NCBI RefSeq assembly: GCF_025137375.1
Contig: NZ_CP073720.1
Coordinates: 310,001 to 374,000, forward strand
Origin: Dactylosporangium fulvum
GTDB lineage: Bacteria > Actinomycetota > Actinomycetes > Mycobacteriales > Micromonosporaceae
Reading direction: 5' to 3'
Length of the DNA stretch: 64,000 nucleotides
The notes below the pieces were generated by a model that did no database searches, was not told the origin of the DNA, and saw only the letters and a program-made list of their open reading frames with translations. Shown here piece after piece: positions 52,827 through 63,323 of this stretch. The first letter of the stretch is position 1, and every line of letters begins with the position of its first letter. The translations under genes were made by a program, and so were the position numbers.

Positions 52827-53648
52827 TTACTCCGTGTTCGACCTGGTCATGCGGTCTTGGCCGCCGGTATCGGCGGCGCCGACGACCGCGAGGAAGACGT
52901 CCTCGAGGGAGGGCTGCTTCTCGACGTATTCGACCTTGGCGGGCGGCAGCAGCGCTTTGAGCTCGGCCAGGGTGCCGTTGACGATGATCCGACCCTGGTG
53001 GAGGATCGCGATCCGGTCGGCAAGCTGTTCGGCCTCGTCCAGGTACTGCGTGGTGAGCAGCACGGTCGTGCCGCCCTCGGCGAGCTCCTTGACGGCCCGC
53101 CACACCTCGATGCGCGCCTGCGGGTCCAGCCCGGCCGTCGGTTCGTCGAGGAAGATGACCGGCGGATTCCCGATGAGACTCATCGCGATGTCCAGGCGGC
53201 GGCGCATGCCACCGGAGTACGTCGCGACCCTCCGGGTGCCCGCCTCGGTCAGCGAGAAGCGCCGCAGCAGGTCGTCCGCGATCGCGCCGGGGTTCTTGCG
53301 GTGCCTCAGCCTGGCGACCAGGACGAGGTTCTCCCGCCCGGTGAGGATCTCGTCGACCGCCGCGAACTGCCCGGTGAGGCTGATGGACTCGCGGACGTCG
53401 GTGGCCTGCGTCGCGACATCGAAGCCGTTGACCCGGGCGGTTCCGGTGTCGGCCTTGAGTAGCGTGGAGAGGATCTTCACCATCGTGGTTTTGCCCGCCC
53501 CGTTCGAACCGAGCAGGGCGAAGATGCTGCCCCGCGGCACGTCGAGGTCCACGCCGCGCAGCACCCGCAGCTGCTGGTACGACTTCTCCAGGCCCTGCAC
53601 GTGGATCGCAGGTCCCTGGACCTGGTTGGTTGTCGGCGGGATACTCAT
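52827..53648 (-). CDS. DrrA-like ABC transporter ATP-binding subunit
   Basis: A 273-residue ATPase. Walker A is LLGSNGAGKTTMVK, the signature VATYSGGMRRRLDIAMSL, Walker B VIFLDEPTAGLDP, and the switch His region is replaced by the usual TTQYLDEAEQLADRI of the DrrA group. These pair with DrrB permeases to export drugs or lipids. The ATG at 53648 (MSIPPTTNQVQ) is chosen because the longer frame adds unrelated residues. The permease gene downstream is cut off after 37 codons, so the ATPase is orphaned unless another permease serves it. Confidence 0.92.
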   Translation of the reverse strand: MSIPPTTNQVQGPAIHVQGLEKSYQQLRVLRGVDLDVPRGSIFALLGSNGAGKTTMVKILSTLLKADTGTARVNGFDVATQATDVRESISLTGQFAAVDEILTGRENLVLVARLRHRKNPGAIADDLLRRFSLTEAGTRRVATYSGGMRRRLDIAMSLIGNPPVIFLDEPTAGLDPQARIEVWRAVKELAEGGTTVLLTTQYLDEAEQLADRIAILHQGRIIVNGTLAELKALLPPAKVEYVEKQPSLEDVFLAVVGAADTGGQDRMTRSNTE

Positions 53649-53792
53649 GACGGTCAGCATGGGGGGTTGACGCAGCGTCAAGGTCAAGCCCGCAGGGCAG
53701 ATGTGATGCGTCGACTCGCATGGCAGCTCCGGCCCGGCGCCCCGGCGAGCGTGGCTGGCGCCGATCATTTCCAGGTGCAGCCCGGCCTCGGG

Positions 53793-53994
53793 TCAGCGGA
53801 GGTTGGCCTCCTGTTCGCCGAGGATGCGGATGTAGGGCAGCTCAAGGGCGGCGGGGCGCGGGCTCTGGGGTACGCCGTCACGCTCTTGGCACTTGATGAC
53901 GGGCTGGTGAAACACTCGGTGGCGGCGCCGGGGGTTTCGCGGAGCAGGCCGACAGCAGCAGGAGCCCGCACAGGGCGAGGCGGCGGATCGGCAC
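53793..53994 (-). pseudogene. Small lipoprotein with probable frameshift
   Basis: From GTG 53994 a lipoprotein signal is clear: PIRRLALCGLLLLSACS. After a Pro-rich stretch the frame ends quickly (HQVPRA, stop near 53878). In the adjoining frame VFHQPVIKCQERDGVPQSPR and a tail to a stop at 53793-53795 look like protein. One base lost or gained in the C/G-rich stretch would join them into about 67 residues. It may be a sequencing error or real decay. The family is not recognised. Confidence 0.4.
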
Positions 53995-54067
53995 GTGGAC
54001 GATTCTGTGTGGGTCGGCGGGGTGCGTGCGACGTCTGGTCACAATGCCGACCGGTACTCTTGCATCT

Positions 54068-55477
<1,410 letters not shown>

Positions 55478-55482
55478 GGCAG

Positions 55483-56577
55483 ATGCCAGGCAATTCCGAG
55501 CGTCGCGGCAAGCGCGTCGCGTCGAAAAAGGGCGCCACGAAGGGGTCCGGCGGCAAGAACCGTCAGTCCCTGGCCGGGCGCGGACGCACCCTGCCGGCCG
55601 ATGAGCGGCCGTGGCACAAGGCGTACTCCGGCGACGAGGAGCTGCCCGAGCGCACCGCGTGGAAGCAGGAGAAGGAACGCCGGTCCGCGGCTGCCCAGGG
55701 GCGGGCCCCGAAGGTCGGTCAGCCGGGCACGAAGCGGACCGCAGGCAAGGGCCCGTTCGGCGCTCCGGCGAAGAAGGCTGCGGCCGGTCGGTCCGGCCCG
55801 AGGGTCTCGCCCGGGCGGAAGGCGGCGGCGCCGAAGGACGCGCCGGAGCTGCTCGTCGGGCGGAACCCGGTCGTTGAGGCGCTGCGCACGCATGTGCCGG
55901 CGACGGCGCTGTACGTGGCGCTGGGCATCGACATGGACGACCGGGTCAAGGAGGCGGTGCGCATCGCCGCCGAGCGTGGCATCGCGATCCTCGAGGTCTC
56001 GCGGGCCGAGCTGGACCGGATGACGGGCGGAATCCTGCACCAGGGCCTCGGCCTGCAGGTGCCGCCGTTCGCGTACGAGCCGTTCGACGACCTGCTCGCC
56101 GCCGCCCTGGAGGCGCCGGCGCCGCTGCTGGTCGCGCTCGACGGGGTCACCGACCCGCGCAACCTCGGCGCGATCATCCGGTCGGCGGCCGCGTTCGGCG
56201 CCCACGGCGTGTTCCTGCCGGAGCGCCGCGCGGCGGGCATCACCGCCACGGCGTGGCGGACCAGCGCGGGCGCGGCGGCGCGGATGAAGGTCGCCCAGGT
56301 GACGAACCTGACCCGGTCGCTGAAGGCCTGCCAGGAGGAAGGCTTCACCGTGGTCGGTCTCGACGCCGACGGTGAGGCGTCGCTGTACGCCCTGGAGGCC
56401 GCGGTCGGGCCGCTGGTCGTGGTCGTCGGCTCGGAGGGGCGGGGCATGTCCCGGCTGGTCGGGCAGACCTGCGACATGCTGGTCGGCATCCCGATGGTGT
56501 CCGAGGTCGAGTCGCTCAACGCGTCCGTCGCGGCCGCGGTGACCCTGGCCGAGGTGTCCCGACGCCGGTCGTCGTGA
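55483..56577 (+). CDS. rlmB: 23S rRNA (guanosine-2'-O)-methyltransferase RlmB
   Basis: A 364-residue SpoU-family (SPOUT) methyltransferase that modifies a conserved guanosine of 23S rRNA. The first 120 residues are a Lys/Arg-rich disordered extension typical of actinobacteria. The substrate-binding domain begins [15 protein letters not shown], and the catalytic knot has motif 1 [16 protein letters not shown], motif 2 [14 protein letters not shown] and motif 3 [20 protein letters not shown]. The ATG at 55483 follows the cysS stop by 5 bp, indicating cotranscription. Confidence 0.94.
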   Translation: MPGNSERRGKRVASKKGATKGSGGKNRQSLAGRGRTLPADERPWHKAYSGDEELPERTAWKQEKERRSAAAQGRAPKVGQPGTKRTAGKGPFGAPAKKAAAGRSGPRVSPGRKAAAPKDAPELLVGRNPVVEALRTHVPATALYVALGIDMDDRVKEAVRIAAERGIAILEVSRAELDRMTGGILHQGLGLQVPPFAYEPFDDLLAAALEAPAPLLVALDGVTDPRNLGAIIRSAAAFGAHGVFLPERRAAGITATAWRTSAGAAARMKVAQVTNLTRSLKACQEEGFTVVGLDADGEASLYALEAAVGPLVVVVGSEGRGMSRLVGQTCDMLVGIPMVSEVESLNASVAAAVTLAEVSRRRSS

Positions 56578-56966
56578 CACCGCGACGCCCGCCGATAGGT
56601 GGGTGCCTGCTGGGGCGGCTCGCAGTGGTGTTCCCGGGCGTCGGCATTCTGACGTTCGCTCGACGTTCGGCGAGGTGACGATCGGGCCGGCCGGGTTCGC
56701 GTAGTCGGAGTTCCGTCACTCCAGGCGGTTCCTGATTCGCACCGGCACCGCCGAGCCGCGGACGGTGCACGTCGGTGAGGGCGGCACCGGCCTGCCCGAT
56801 GCGCCCAGGTATGCGGCGGTTACGAGCTCCGGGCGCCACGGGGTATCTCGTCGCACGGCCCACGATCGGCGCACGATCGTGGGCCGTGGGCTTACGCGCT
56901 GTGACGCGATGGTGCACGTCAGGCTGGGCTCGACGAGCGTGTGAAGCGGCTTCTTAGGATGGGGCG
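56578..56966. other. Intergenic region between rlmB and the Hsp70-propeller gene
   Basis: A 389-bp gap without a supported gene. Short open stretches exist but lack starts or recognisable patterns. The only clear structure is the hairpin at 56854-56888; the promoter of the next gene should lie after it. Confidence 0.5.
56854..56888. terminator. 14-bp stem hairpin, probable terminator
   Basis: CACGGCCCACGATC (56854-56867) and GATCGTGGGCCGTG (56875-56888) are perfect 14-bp arms with a 7-nt loop. No T-run follows. It probably separates the cysS-rlmB transcript from the Hsp70 module. Confidence 0.65.
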
Positions 56967-59720
56967 GTGACTGAGCCTCAGCAGGGCTTCGCGATCGGCG
57001 TCGACCTGGGTACGTCCAACACCGTGGCCGTGCTCAGGTGGCCCGACGGACGGACCCGACCCCTCCTCGTCGACGGTGCCCCGATCATGCCGTCGGGTGT
57101 CTACGTCGACGAGTACGGGCGGCTGCACGTCGGCCGGGACGCCGCACGCATGGCCGGGCTCGACCCGTCCCGCTTCGAGCCCAACCCGAAGCGGCGGATC
57201 GACGAGCCGACCGTCCTGCTCGGCGACCGTGAGATCGCCACCGTCGACCTGCTCGCGGCCATCCTCGCCGCCGTCGCTCGGGCCGCGGTCGAGGCCGTCG
57301 GGTTCCTGCCGACGGCCGTGCTGACGTATCCGGCCGCGTGGGGCAGCCGCCGCCGCGACATTCTCGCCACCGCCGCCCGCCGGGCCGGCTGGCCGCCGGT
57401 GATGCTCGTGCCCGAGCCGGTGGCCGCCGCGCGGTACTTCGCCGACGTCCTGCGCCGGCCCGTGCCCGTCGGCTCCGCCCTCGCCGTGTTCGACTTCGGC
57501 GGCGGCACCCTCGACATCGCCGTCGTGCGCAACGACAACGGCCGGTTCTCCGTCGTCGGCGCCGGCGGCATCGAAGACCTCGGCGGCCTCGACGTCGACG
57601 CCGCCCTCGTCGAACACCTCGGCCTGGTCATCGGCGAAACCGCCCCCGACACGTGGACTGCGCTGCAGAACCCGGCCACCACCTCGCAGCGGCGCGACCG
57701 GCGGCTGTTCTGGGACGACGTGCGCGGCGCGAAAGAGATGCTGTCGCGGACCACGGTCGCGCCGATCACCGTGCCGGGCCGCGACCAGGCGATCCACCTG
57801 ACCCGCGAGGAACTCGACAAGGTCATCGAGCCACTCATCCGGCGGGCCGTGTGGGAGACCGGCGCGGTCATCCAGCAGGCCGGGCTGCGCGGCGACCAAC
57901 TGGCCGGCCTGTTCCTGGTCGGCGGGTCGTCGCGGCTGCCGCTCGCCGCACGACTGCTGCACGCCGACCTCGGGATCGCGCCGACCGTGCTCGAGCAGCC
58001 GGAACTTCCGGTCGCCGAAGGTGCCCTCGCAGAGTTGGCGCCGGTGGGCGGCGGGTTCGGGGCGGCGCCCGGGCAGTACCAGACCGAAAGCCTCAGCCCG
58101 AGCAGCGCGATGCCGGTGTCGGGCCAACCGCCCGCACCGGCGGCGCCGGTCTCGCCCGGCTTCGGTGGTGTCACGGCCGCGCATTCCACGCCGCCGGCCG
58201 GGTTCGGCAGTGTGGCGGCCGCGCCGTCCAGGCCACCGGCCGGGTTCGGTGGCAGTCCGGCGGCGCCGGGATCGCCGACCGCGACCTATCCGATGTCCGC
58301 GGCGCAGGTGATACCACCGGGCCAGACGCAATCCGCGCCGCCGACCGTTCCCGCGCCGCCTGCGCATGCCCGGCAATCGCGGACCGGGCTGCTCGTCGGC
58401 GTCGCCGCCGCCGTGGTCGTGCTCGCGGTGCTCGCCGCCGGCGGGTATTTCTTCTTCTTCCGCGACCGCGACACCGTCGTCGACTTCAAAACCCTCACCA
58501 ACGTCGGCTCGCTCGACCTCGGCGACCCGAACAAGATCGATGACCTGGTGACCGCGACGCTCGGCGACCGCACCTACGTCGGGTGGATGGCCGACAAGAA
58601 GTTCCAGGTTGTCGCCTACAACCTCGCGGACCGGGCAAAAGCCTGGGGGCCGAGCACCATCGAGGGCGACAACAGCACATGGCAGCTCTACGCGAACCCC
58701 GGCGGTGTCATCGTCACCGGCACAGGCGCCTTATCCGGCGGCACTGCCGTGCTACTCAACGCCAGCAACGGCAAACAGCTGCGGAAGGAACTGTTCAACA
58801 CCCAGGACCGGCTGTACTTCCTCGGCGACGTGTGGGTGCAGTACTCGAACCAGGACAAGACCACGAAGGCGTTCGGCTGGAACGGCGACCCGAAATGGGA
58901 GCGCAAGGACAACGAGAAAAGCTCCAGCATCGTCCTGCCGATCCATTCCAGTGACGGGCACGGCGCCGGCGACTTCTCCGGCGCGCCGACCGACCGGGAT
59001 CTCAAGGCGCGCAAGAACCTGCTCAGCATCGACGGCGACGACAAGATCCGCCTCATCGACGCCGCCAACGGCAACAAGGTCATTCGCACCTGGAACGACA
59101 TCGGCGACTCGTCCTCCACCTATTTCGCCCAGGACGGAAAACTGTTCGTCTGGGGCAGCAGCACAAAATTCAAGGTTCAGGTGTACGACCTGACGAAGGA
59201 ATCCGAACCCACCCAGATCTACAGCGCGGTCGACGACAAGCGGAAAATCGTCGACCTCACCCCGTGCGGGCAGGACCGGATCTGCATCCTCGACAGCGCC
59301 GAGTACGACGGCTCGGACACGGTCGCCCGCGCCATCTCCGTCACCGACCGCAAAGAGCTGTGGCACGCCGACGCGAAGGGCACCAAACTGCTGGTGCAGG
59401 TCGGCAAACAGCTGCTGGCGACGACGACGTCCGGCACACCGGCGAGCGTGCTGTTCGACGAGAACGGCAAGCAGGTGCTGCGCAACGAGGACACGAAGTT
59501 GCTCGGCGTGCGGGTGACGAACGGCAGCCTACTGCTCTTCGACAAGGCCCCGAGCACGATCGCCGCGAACCTGGCCCTGGTCGGCGTGACCGCCGCGACC
59601 GGCGAGCCGATCGCGCTCGGCACGCTGCAGAACACGATCGGTTCGAGCTGCTCGTGGAACGCCACCTACATCGCCTGCGTGTCCAGCGGCAAACTCCAGG
59701 TCTGGCAGTACACGTCGTAA
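56967..59720 (+). CDS. Transmembrane Hsp70-type ATPase with external beta-propeller
   Basis: A 917-residue protein with receptor-like layout. Residues about 8-355 are an Hsp70/actin-type nucleotide-binding domain: GVDLGTSNTVAVLRW (phosphate 1), VLTYPAAWGSRRRDI, LAVFDFGGGTLDIAVV (phosphate 2) and LFLVGGSSRLPLAARLL (adenosine motif). The peptide-binding domain of DnaK is absent. Instead there is a Pro/Ala/Gly linker with PPAGFG repeats (about 360-470), one membrane segment (about 475-495) and an outer propeller of PQQ-like blades. ATP binding inside could thus be linked to binding outside. A SigE sigma factor gene follows after 54 bp. Confidence 0.85.
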   Translation: MTEPQQGFAIGVDLGTSNTVAVLRWPDGRTRPLLVDGAPIMPSGVYVDEYGRLHVGRDAARMAGLDPSRFEPNPKRRIDEPTVLLGDREIATVDLLAAILAAVARAAVEAVGFLPTAVLTYPAAWGSRRRDILATAARRAGWPPVMLVPEPVAAARYFADVLRRPVPVGSALAVFDFGGGTLDIAVVRNDNGRFSVVGAGGIEDLGGLDVDAALVEHLGLVIGETAPDTWTALQNPATTSQRRDRRLFWDDVRGAKEMLSRTTVAPITVPGRDQAIHLTREELDKVIEPLIRRAVWETGAVIQQAGLRGDQLAGLFLVGGSSRLPLAARLLHADLGIAPTVLEQPELPVAEGALAELAPVGGGFGAAPGQYQTESLSPSSAMPVSGQPPAPAAPVSPGFGGVTAAHSTPPAGFGSVAAAPSRPPAGFGGSPAAPGSPTATYPMSAAQVIPPGQTQSAPPTVPAPPAHARQSRTGLLVGVAAAVVVLAVLAAGGYFFFFRDRDTVVDFKTLTNVGSLDLGDPNKIDDLVTATLGDRTYVGWMADKKFQVVAYNLADRAKAWGPSTIEGDNSTWQLYANPGGVIVTGTGALSGGTAVLLNASNGKQLRKELFNTQDRLYFLGDVWVQYSNQDKTTKAFGWNGDPKWERKDNEKSSSIVLPIHSSDGHGAGDFSGAPTDRDLKARKNLLSIDGDDKIRLIDAANGNKVIRTWNDIGDSSSTYFAQDGKLFVWGSSTKFKVQVYDLTKESEPTQIYSAVDDKRKIVDLTPCGQDRICILDSAEYDGSDTVARAISVTDRKELWHADAKGTKLLVQVGKQLLATTTSGTPASVLFDENGKQVLRNEDTKLLGVRVTNGSLLLFDKAPSTIAANLALVGVTAATGEPIALGTLQNTIGSSCSWNATYIACVSSGKLQVWQYTS

Positions 59721-59774
59721 AAGAAATCCGGTCCGACCCTCAACCCGGTCCGCGCCCGCCGACATCTAACTGAC

Positions 59775-60296
59775 GTGCGGCCGGACCGGGAAGAGGAATT
59801 CACGCAGTACGTGGGAGCGCGCATCCCACGGCTGCACCGCATCGCGTACCAACTGCTCGGCGACCGGGACCGGGCCGACGACGCGGTGCAGAACGCGCTG
59901 ACCGTGCTCTACCAGCGCTGGTCACGCATGCAGGACGTACAGAACCTCGACGCGTACGTCCACACGATGGTCGTGCGGGCCTGCCTGGACGACAAGCGCC
60001 GCTGGTGGTCGCGGGTGCACCTGTGGTCGTCCACGCCGGACGTGCCCGCGGCCCCGGACGACCCGCAGGTCGACCAGCGGATGATGCTGCGGGCAGCACT
60101 ACGGTCCCTGCCGGAGGGGCAGCGCACGGTCCTGGTGCTGCGGTTCCTCTGCGACCTGCCGGTGGCCGAGGTCGCCCAACTGCTGCACCGGTCCGAGGGG
60201 ACCGTGAAGAGCCAGACGTCCAACGGGCTCCGCGCGCTGCGCAAGATCCTCGACGCACAGCCTGTGGCTTCTGCTCGGCCGGGGAGGATGGCATGA
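59775..60296 (+). CDS. SigE-family (ECF-like) RNA polymerase sigma factor
   Basis: A 173-residue small sigma-70 protein. Region 2 is LHRIAYQLLGDRDRADDAVQ, the linker contains the usual RRWWSRVHLW, and region 4 is SLPEGQRTVLVLRFLCDLPV with the HTH LLHRSEGTVKSQTSNGLRAL. The GTG at 59775 gives the normal family length. It follows the Hsp70-propeller gene and overlaps the next membrane gene by 4 bp (ATGA), so the three genes probably form one unit. Targets are not visible. Confidence 0.9.
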   Translation: MRPDREEEFTQYVGARIPRLHRIAYQLLGDRDRADDAVQNALTVLYQRWSRMQDVQNLDAYVHTMVVRACLDDKRRWWSRVHLWSSTPDVPAAPDDPQVDQRMMLRAALRSLPEGQRTVLVLRFLCDLPVAEVAQLLHRSEGTVKSQTSNGLRALRKILDAQPVASARPGRMA

Positions 60297-61471
60297 CCGT
60301 CGAGATGTCCGACAACCCGCTCACGATCCTGACCGAGGAGCCCGTGCCGGACACCCGGCTGCGGGCCGCGGACATCGTGGCTTCCGGCCGGCGGCGGGCC
60401 CGGCGGCGCCGCGCGGCCACGGTGTCGATCGCCGCGGCGGTTGTCGTGGTCATGGCGGTCGGGGTCGCCGCGGCCACCAGCCGGCGCCAGCCGCAACCGC
60501 AACCCGCCCAGCCGACGCCGACACCCGCCACCACCTGCACGGTGACACCGCTGCCCGACACCGACAACGTCAACTCGACGGTTGTGGTGCTCGACCCGGC
60601 GGGCACCTACGCGGCGGCCGGCACCAACTCCGGCACGGGGGTGGTGCTCTGGGAGAAATTCGGCAAAGTCACGCACGTCTCCGGCGGTGCGGTGTTCTTC
60701 GTCCAAGCGGTCAACACCGCCGGCGTGGTCGTCGGCTCAGGACGGCCCGACGTCGACAACGTGGCCTACAAGGTGCAGGACGGCGCCGTGATCGAACTAC
60801 CGCTCCCCAGCGGGGCGGTCGGCGCGCAGGCGTACGGCATCAACACCTACGGCGACATCGTCGGTGAGGCTGTCCTTCCGGGCAACAAGACCCGCGCGGT
60901 GCTGTGGCGTCACGCCGACCCACTGCATCCGCAGCTCCTGGCGACCCCTTCGGGCCGGCAGTCGACGGCGCGCAAGATCGGCGACGACGGGCGGATCGTC
61001 GGTACGCTCGACGACGGCGCCGAGCCGTACCTGTGGAAAGCCGACGGGACCGGCGTCACGCTGCCCACCCCGCCGGGCCAGCCGGGCGGGATCGCCGTCC
61101 ACATCACCGGCGACTGGGCCGACGGGCCCATCGACTACCAGGCCACGACGGTGGTGGATCCGTCGTCGGGCCGGCGGGTCCGCACCAGCGCGCCGCACTG
61201 GGCCCGCTGGAACCTGGCCACCGGCACGGTTGAGCCCGTCGACGTGCTGGACATCTCCGGCGGCGCCGGCATCACCAGCGACGGCAGGGTCCTGCTCAAC
61301 CGGGGCTTCGGCCCGGCGCTGTGGAGCCCCGACGGCATGCTGATGCTGCCGAAACCTACCGGCTTCGGCAGCGTGCAGCTGACCGGGATGAGCGCCGACG
61401 GCAAGACGTTCGTGGGCACCGCGATGACGAGCAGCAGCAGCCGGACGGAGCTACAGCGCTGGGACTGCTGA
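60293..61471 (+). CDS. Membrane-anchored propeller-like protein coupled to a sigma factor
   Basis: A 392-residue protein. The cytoplasmic N-terminus (about 40 residues, ending in RRRARRRRAA) precedes one membrane segment (about 42-60) and a Pro/Gln-rich linker. The outer domain carries repeated blade-like units with G(I/T)-x-G-(D/S) strands: INTYGDIVGEAVLPGNKTRA, KIGDDGRIVGTLDDG, GITSDGRVLLNRGFG, MSADGKTFVGTAM, similar to HAF-type extracellular repeats. The start ATG overlaps the sigma gene stop (ATGA). By analogy with the pair near 45 kb it may be the membrane partner that restrains or signals to the sigma factor. Confidence 0.78.
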   Translation: MTVEMSDNPLTILTEEPVPDTRLRAADIVASGRRRARRRRAATVSIAAAVVVVMAVGVAAATSRRQPQPQPAQPTPTPATTCTVTPLPDTDNVNSTVVVLDPAGTYAAAGTNSGTGVVLWEKFGKVTHVSGGAVFFVQAVNTAGVVVGSGRPDVDNVAYKVQDGAVIELPLPSGAVGAQAYGINTYGDIVGEAVLPGNKTRAVLWRHADPLHPQLLATPSGRQSTARKIGDDGRIVGTLDDGAEPYLWKADGTGVTLPTPPGQPGGIAVHITGDWADGPIDYQATTVVDPSSGRRVRTSAPHWARWNLATGTVEPVDVLDISGGAGITSDGRVLLNRGFGPALWSPDGMLMLPKPTGFGSVQLTGMSADGKTFVGTAMTSSSSRTELQRWDC

Positions 61472-61535
61472 TCGGGGGCACGACCTCGCGGAACAACCAC
61501 GCCGCCGGCAGGTTATCGCCTGACGCGGCACTGGT

Positions 61536-62933
61536 TCATTCCGTGAGCTTGCGGCAGGGAATTGTCGCGGTCCAGTAGCGGTTGCTCGCGTGCGTCGAGA
61601 TGGTGACCTTGGACTTGGTGCCGTCCGCACACTGGTCACGGGCCTGGCCCACGACCGTCGTCCACGACCGGGCGAAGGCCCGGTGATTGTCCACCCGGAC
61701 GTTGGCGCCACACACCACGACGAGCACCGTGGCGAATGCCACCACGGGCACGTTGCCGGGCCCACGCCAAGCCGGCCCGGCCGGCGGGAGCAGCGCGGCC
61801 AGTCCGGCGATCGCGAGCAAACCGGGCGCGTACAGGTACCGATCGGTCGTGGCGCCCAGCGACGCCAACTCGACGCCGGTCAACAGGAGACTGCAACCGA
61901 ACGCTGCGATGGCCACATGCCACATCGGCCGGGTCACCCTCAACAGCGCCGCCGCGACGATCGCCAGCACCAGCAGCCAGGCTGCCGCCACCAACGCCCG
62001 GTGCTCGATCGTATGCCGCAACGTCTGGCGCCACCACGTCTCACCCAGCAACGCGTTGGGGATGGACCACCGGACGTACTCGGCCGCCACCCACACCGGG
62101 TCGAGCCGGGTATGACCGATGTCGCCACGCGACGAATAGCCCAACGCGAGCCCGCCGTACTGCACCGCGGCGCCGAACACGAGCCCAGCCGTCATCAGCA
62201 ACCCGGTGCTGTCGCGGCGAACCAGCAGCCGGACGGCCAGCAGCGGCAGGAACATCACCGAAAGTGGCGTAGTAAGTGCGACGAGTACCACCACCGTGGG
62301 CGCGACGATCCGGCCCACCCGCCCGGCCGGAACCCACAGCATGAGCCAGAACAACGCGTACATGAGCGCGAACTGCAACGTCGCCAGGTTGTCGATGACC
62401 GAACCGCCGTTGGGCCCCACACCGCCCTGCCCGACCGGGGCCACCACCAGTGGCGCCGCTGCCAACAGCCGGATCACGGCGGAGCTGACGTGACTGCCGC
62501 TGGCCACGTACACCAGGACGGCCAGCAGCGCGGAGGTGAACGCCGCCTCGGTGGTCATCACGGCAGCCGCCCAGCTCACCGGCAAGAACGTGGAGACCTC
62601 GGCGAACACCCGCGGGATCAGGTGAAAATAGCCGTTCATCGAGGTCGTCACGGCGTCCACAAAGGACATACTCAGGGCATCGGTGAGGAAGTACGTCCCG
62701 TCCTCGGCCCAGATCGAGTCGAATGCCCCAGGTCCCCGTACCCGTGTCAGTCCCACGGCCGTGCCGGCGACCACCGCGGCCGCGGCCAGCCCGAGGCCAC
62801 GCAGCGTGACCTGGGTGGGCCGGGCGTCGGGGAACAGGGGGCCGAACCAGCGTCGCAGCCGGTCCGGCTCCGCGCGGTCTTCTGCGGGAGGGGTGCTGCT
62901 GCCTGGCGCCGAGGTGTCGGTCACCGCGGTCAT
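61536..62933 (-). CDS. Polytopic membrane protein, GT-C-like
   Basis: A 465-residue protein with about 11 hydrophobic segments. After a hydrophilic leader, the first outer loop contains FDSIWAEDGTYFLTDALSMS, an acidic motif at the place where GT-C glycosyltransferases keep their catalytic Asp. The next loop has YFHLIPRVFAEVSTFLPVSW. No family can be named firmly. The C-terminal outer tail has two Cys (ARDQCADG, TIPCRKL). It might glycosylate an exported acceptor, but this is unproven. It is convergent with the sigma-propeller module. Confidence 0.62.
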   Translation of the reverse strand: MTAVTDTSAPGSSTPPAEDRAEPDRLRRWFGPLFPDARPTQVTLRGLGLAAAAVVAGTAVGLTRVRGPGAFDSIWAEDGTYFLTDALSMSFVDAVTTSMNGYFHLIPRVFAEVSTFLPVSWAAAVMTTEAAFTSALLAVLVYVASGSHVSSAVIRLLAAAPLVVAPVGQGGVGPNGGSVIDNLATLQFALMYALFWLMLWVPAGRVGRIVAPTVVVLVALTTPLSVMFLPLLAVRLLVRRDSTGLLMTAGLVFGAAVQYGGLALGYSSRGDIGHTRLDPVWVAAEYVRWSIPNALLGETWWRQTLRHTIEHRALVAAAWLLVLAIVAAALLRVTRPMWHVAIAAFGCSLLLTGVELASLGATTDRYLYAPGLLAIAGLAALLPPAGPAWRGPGNVPVVAFATVLVVVCGANVRVDNHRAFARSWTTVVGQARDQCADGTKSKVTISTHASNRYWTATIPCRKLTE

Positions 62934-63139
62934 CTGGGCTCCTCTGCCATGACAGTCCGGTCAGCTGCCATGACGGTCGGGCCGGATCCGGTAACCCGGT
63001 TAGCGGCCCGCCCATGACCGTCACTGACAAGCTGTCCAGCCACAACAGCAAGTTCATTCGGTCACCGTTGGTCGAGCACCCACGGATCACCCACGCATGC
63101 ACCCGGTCCGGGCCTGCTGGGTGAAACCTGCGGGACGGT

Positions 63140-63283
63140 TTGTGGCGTATGTTCCGCAAGGCCGCCCTGACCGGGCAGCCCTTCGCCGACCGGGACGAGA
63201 TTGAGCAGGCCGCCGCTTGCCCGCAGCCGAATCATCGAGCGCCACGACTGCACCTTTTTCTGCTCGTCGGGCGCCGCCGTTGA
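63140..63283 (+). pseudogene. Possible IS630-type transposase C-terminal remnant
   Basis: The plus strand reads LWRMFRKAALTGQPFADRDE and IEQAAACPQPNHRAPRLH before a stop at 63281-63283. The W-R-x(2)-RK-x(4)-G-x(2)-FAD-x-DE(I) pattern resembles the C-terminal segment of IS630-family transposases, degraded after that. No DDE core or inverted repeat is seen. This is a weak call. Confidence 0.35.
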
Positions 63284-63323
63284 CCTCACGCGGAACGGGG
63301 CAAGGTCAGTGGGTCTGTTCGGC

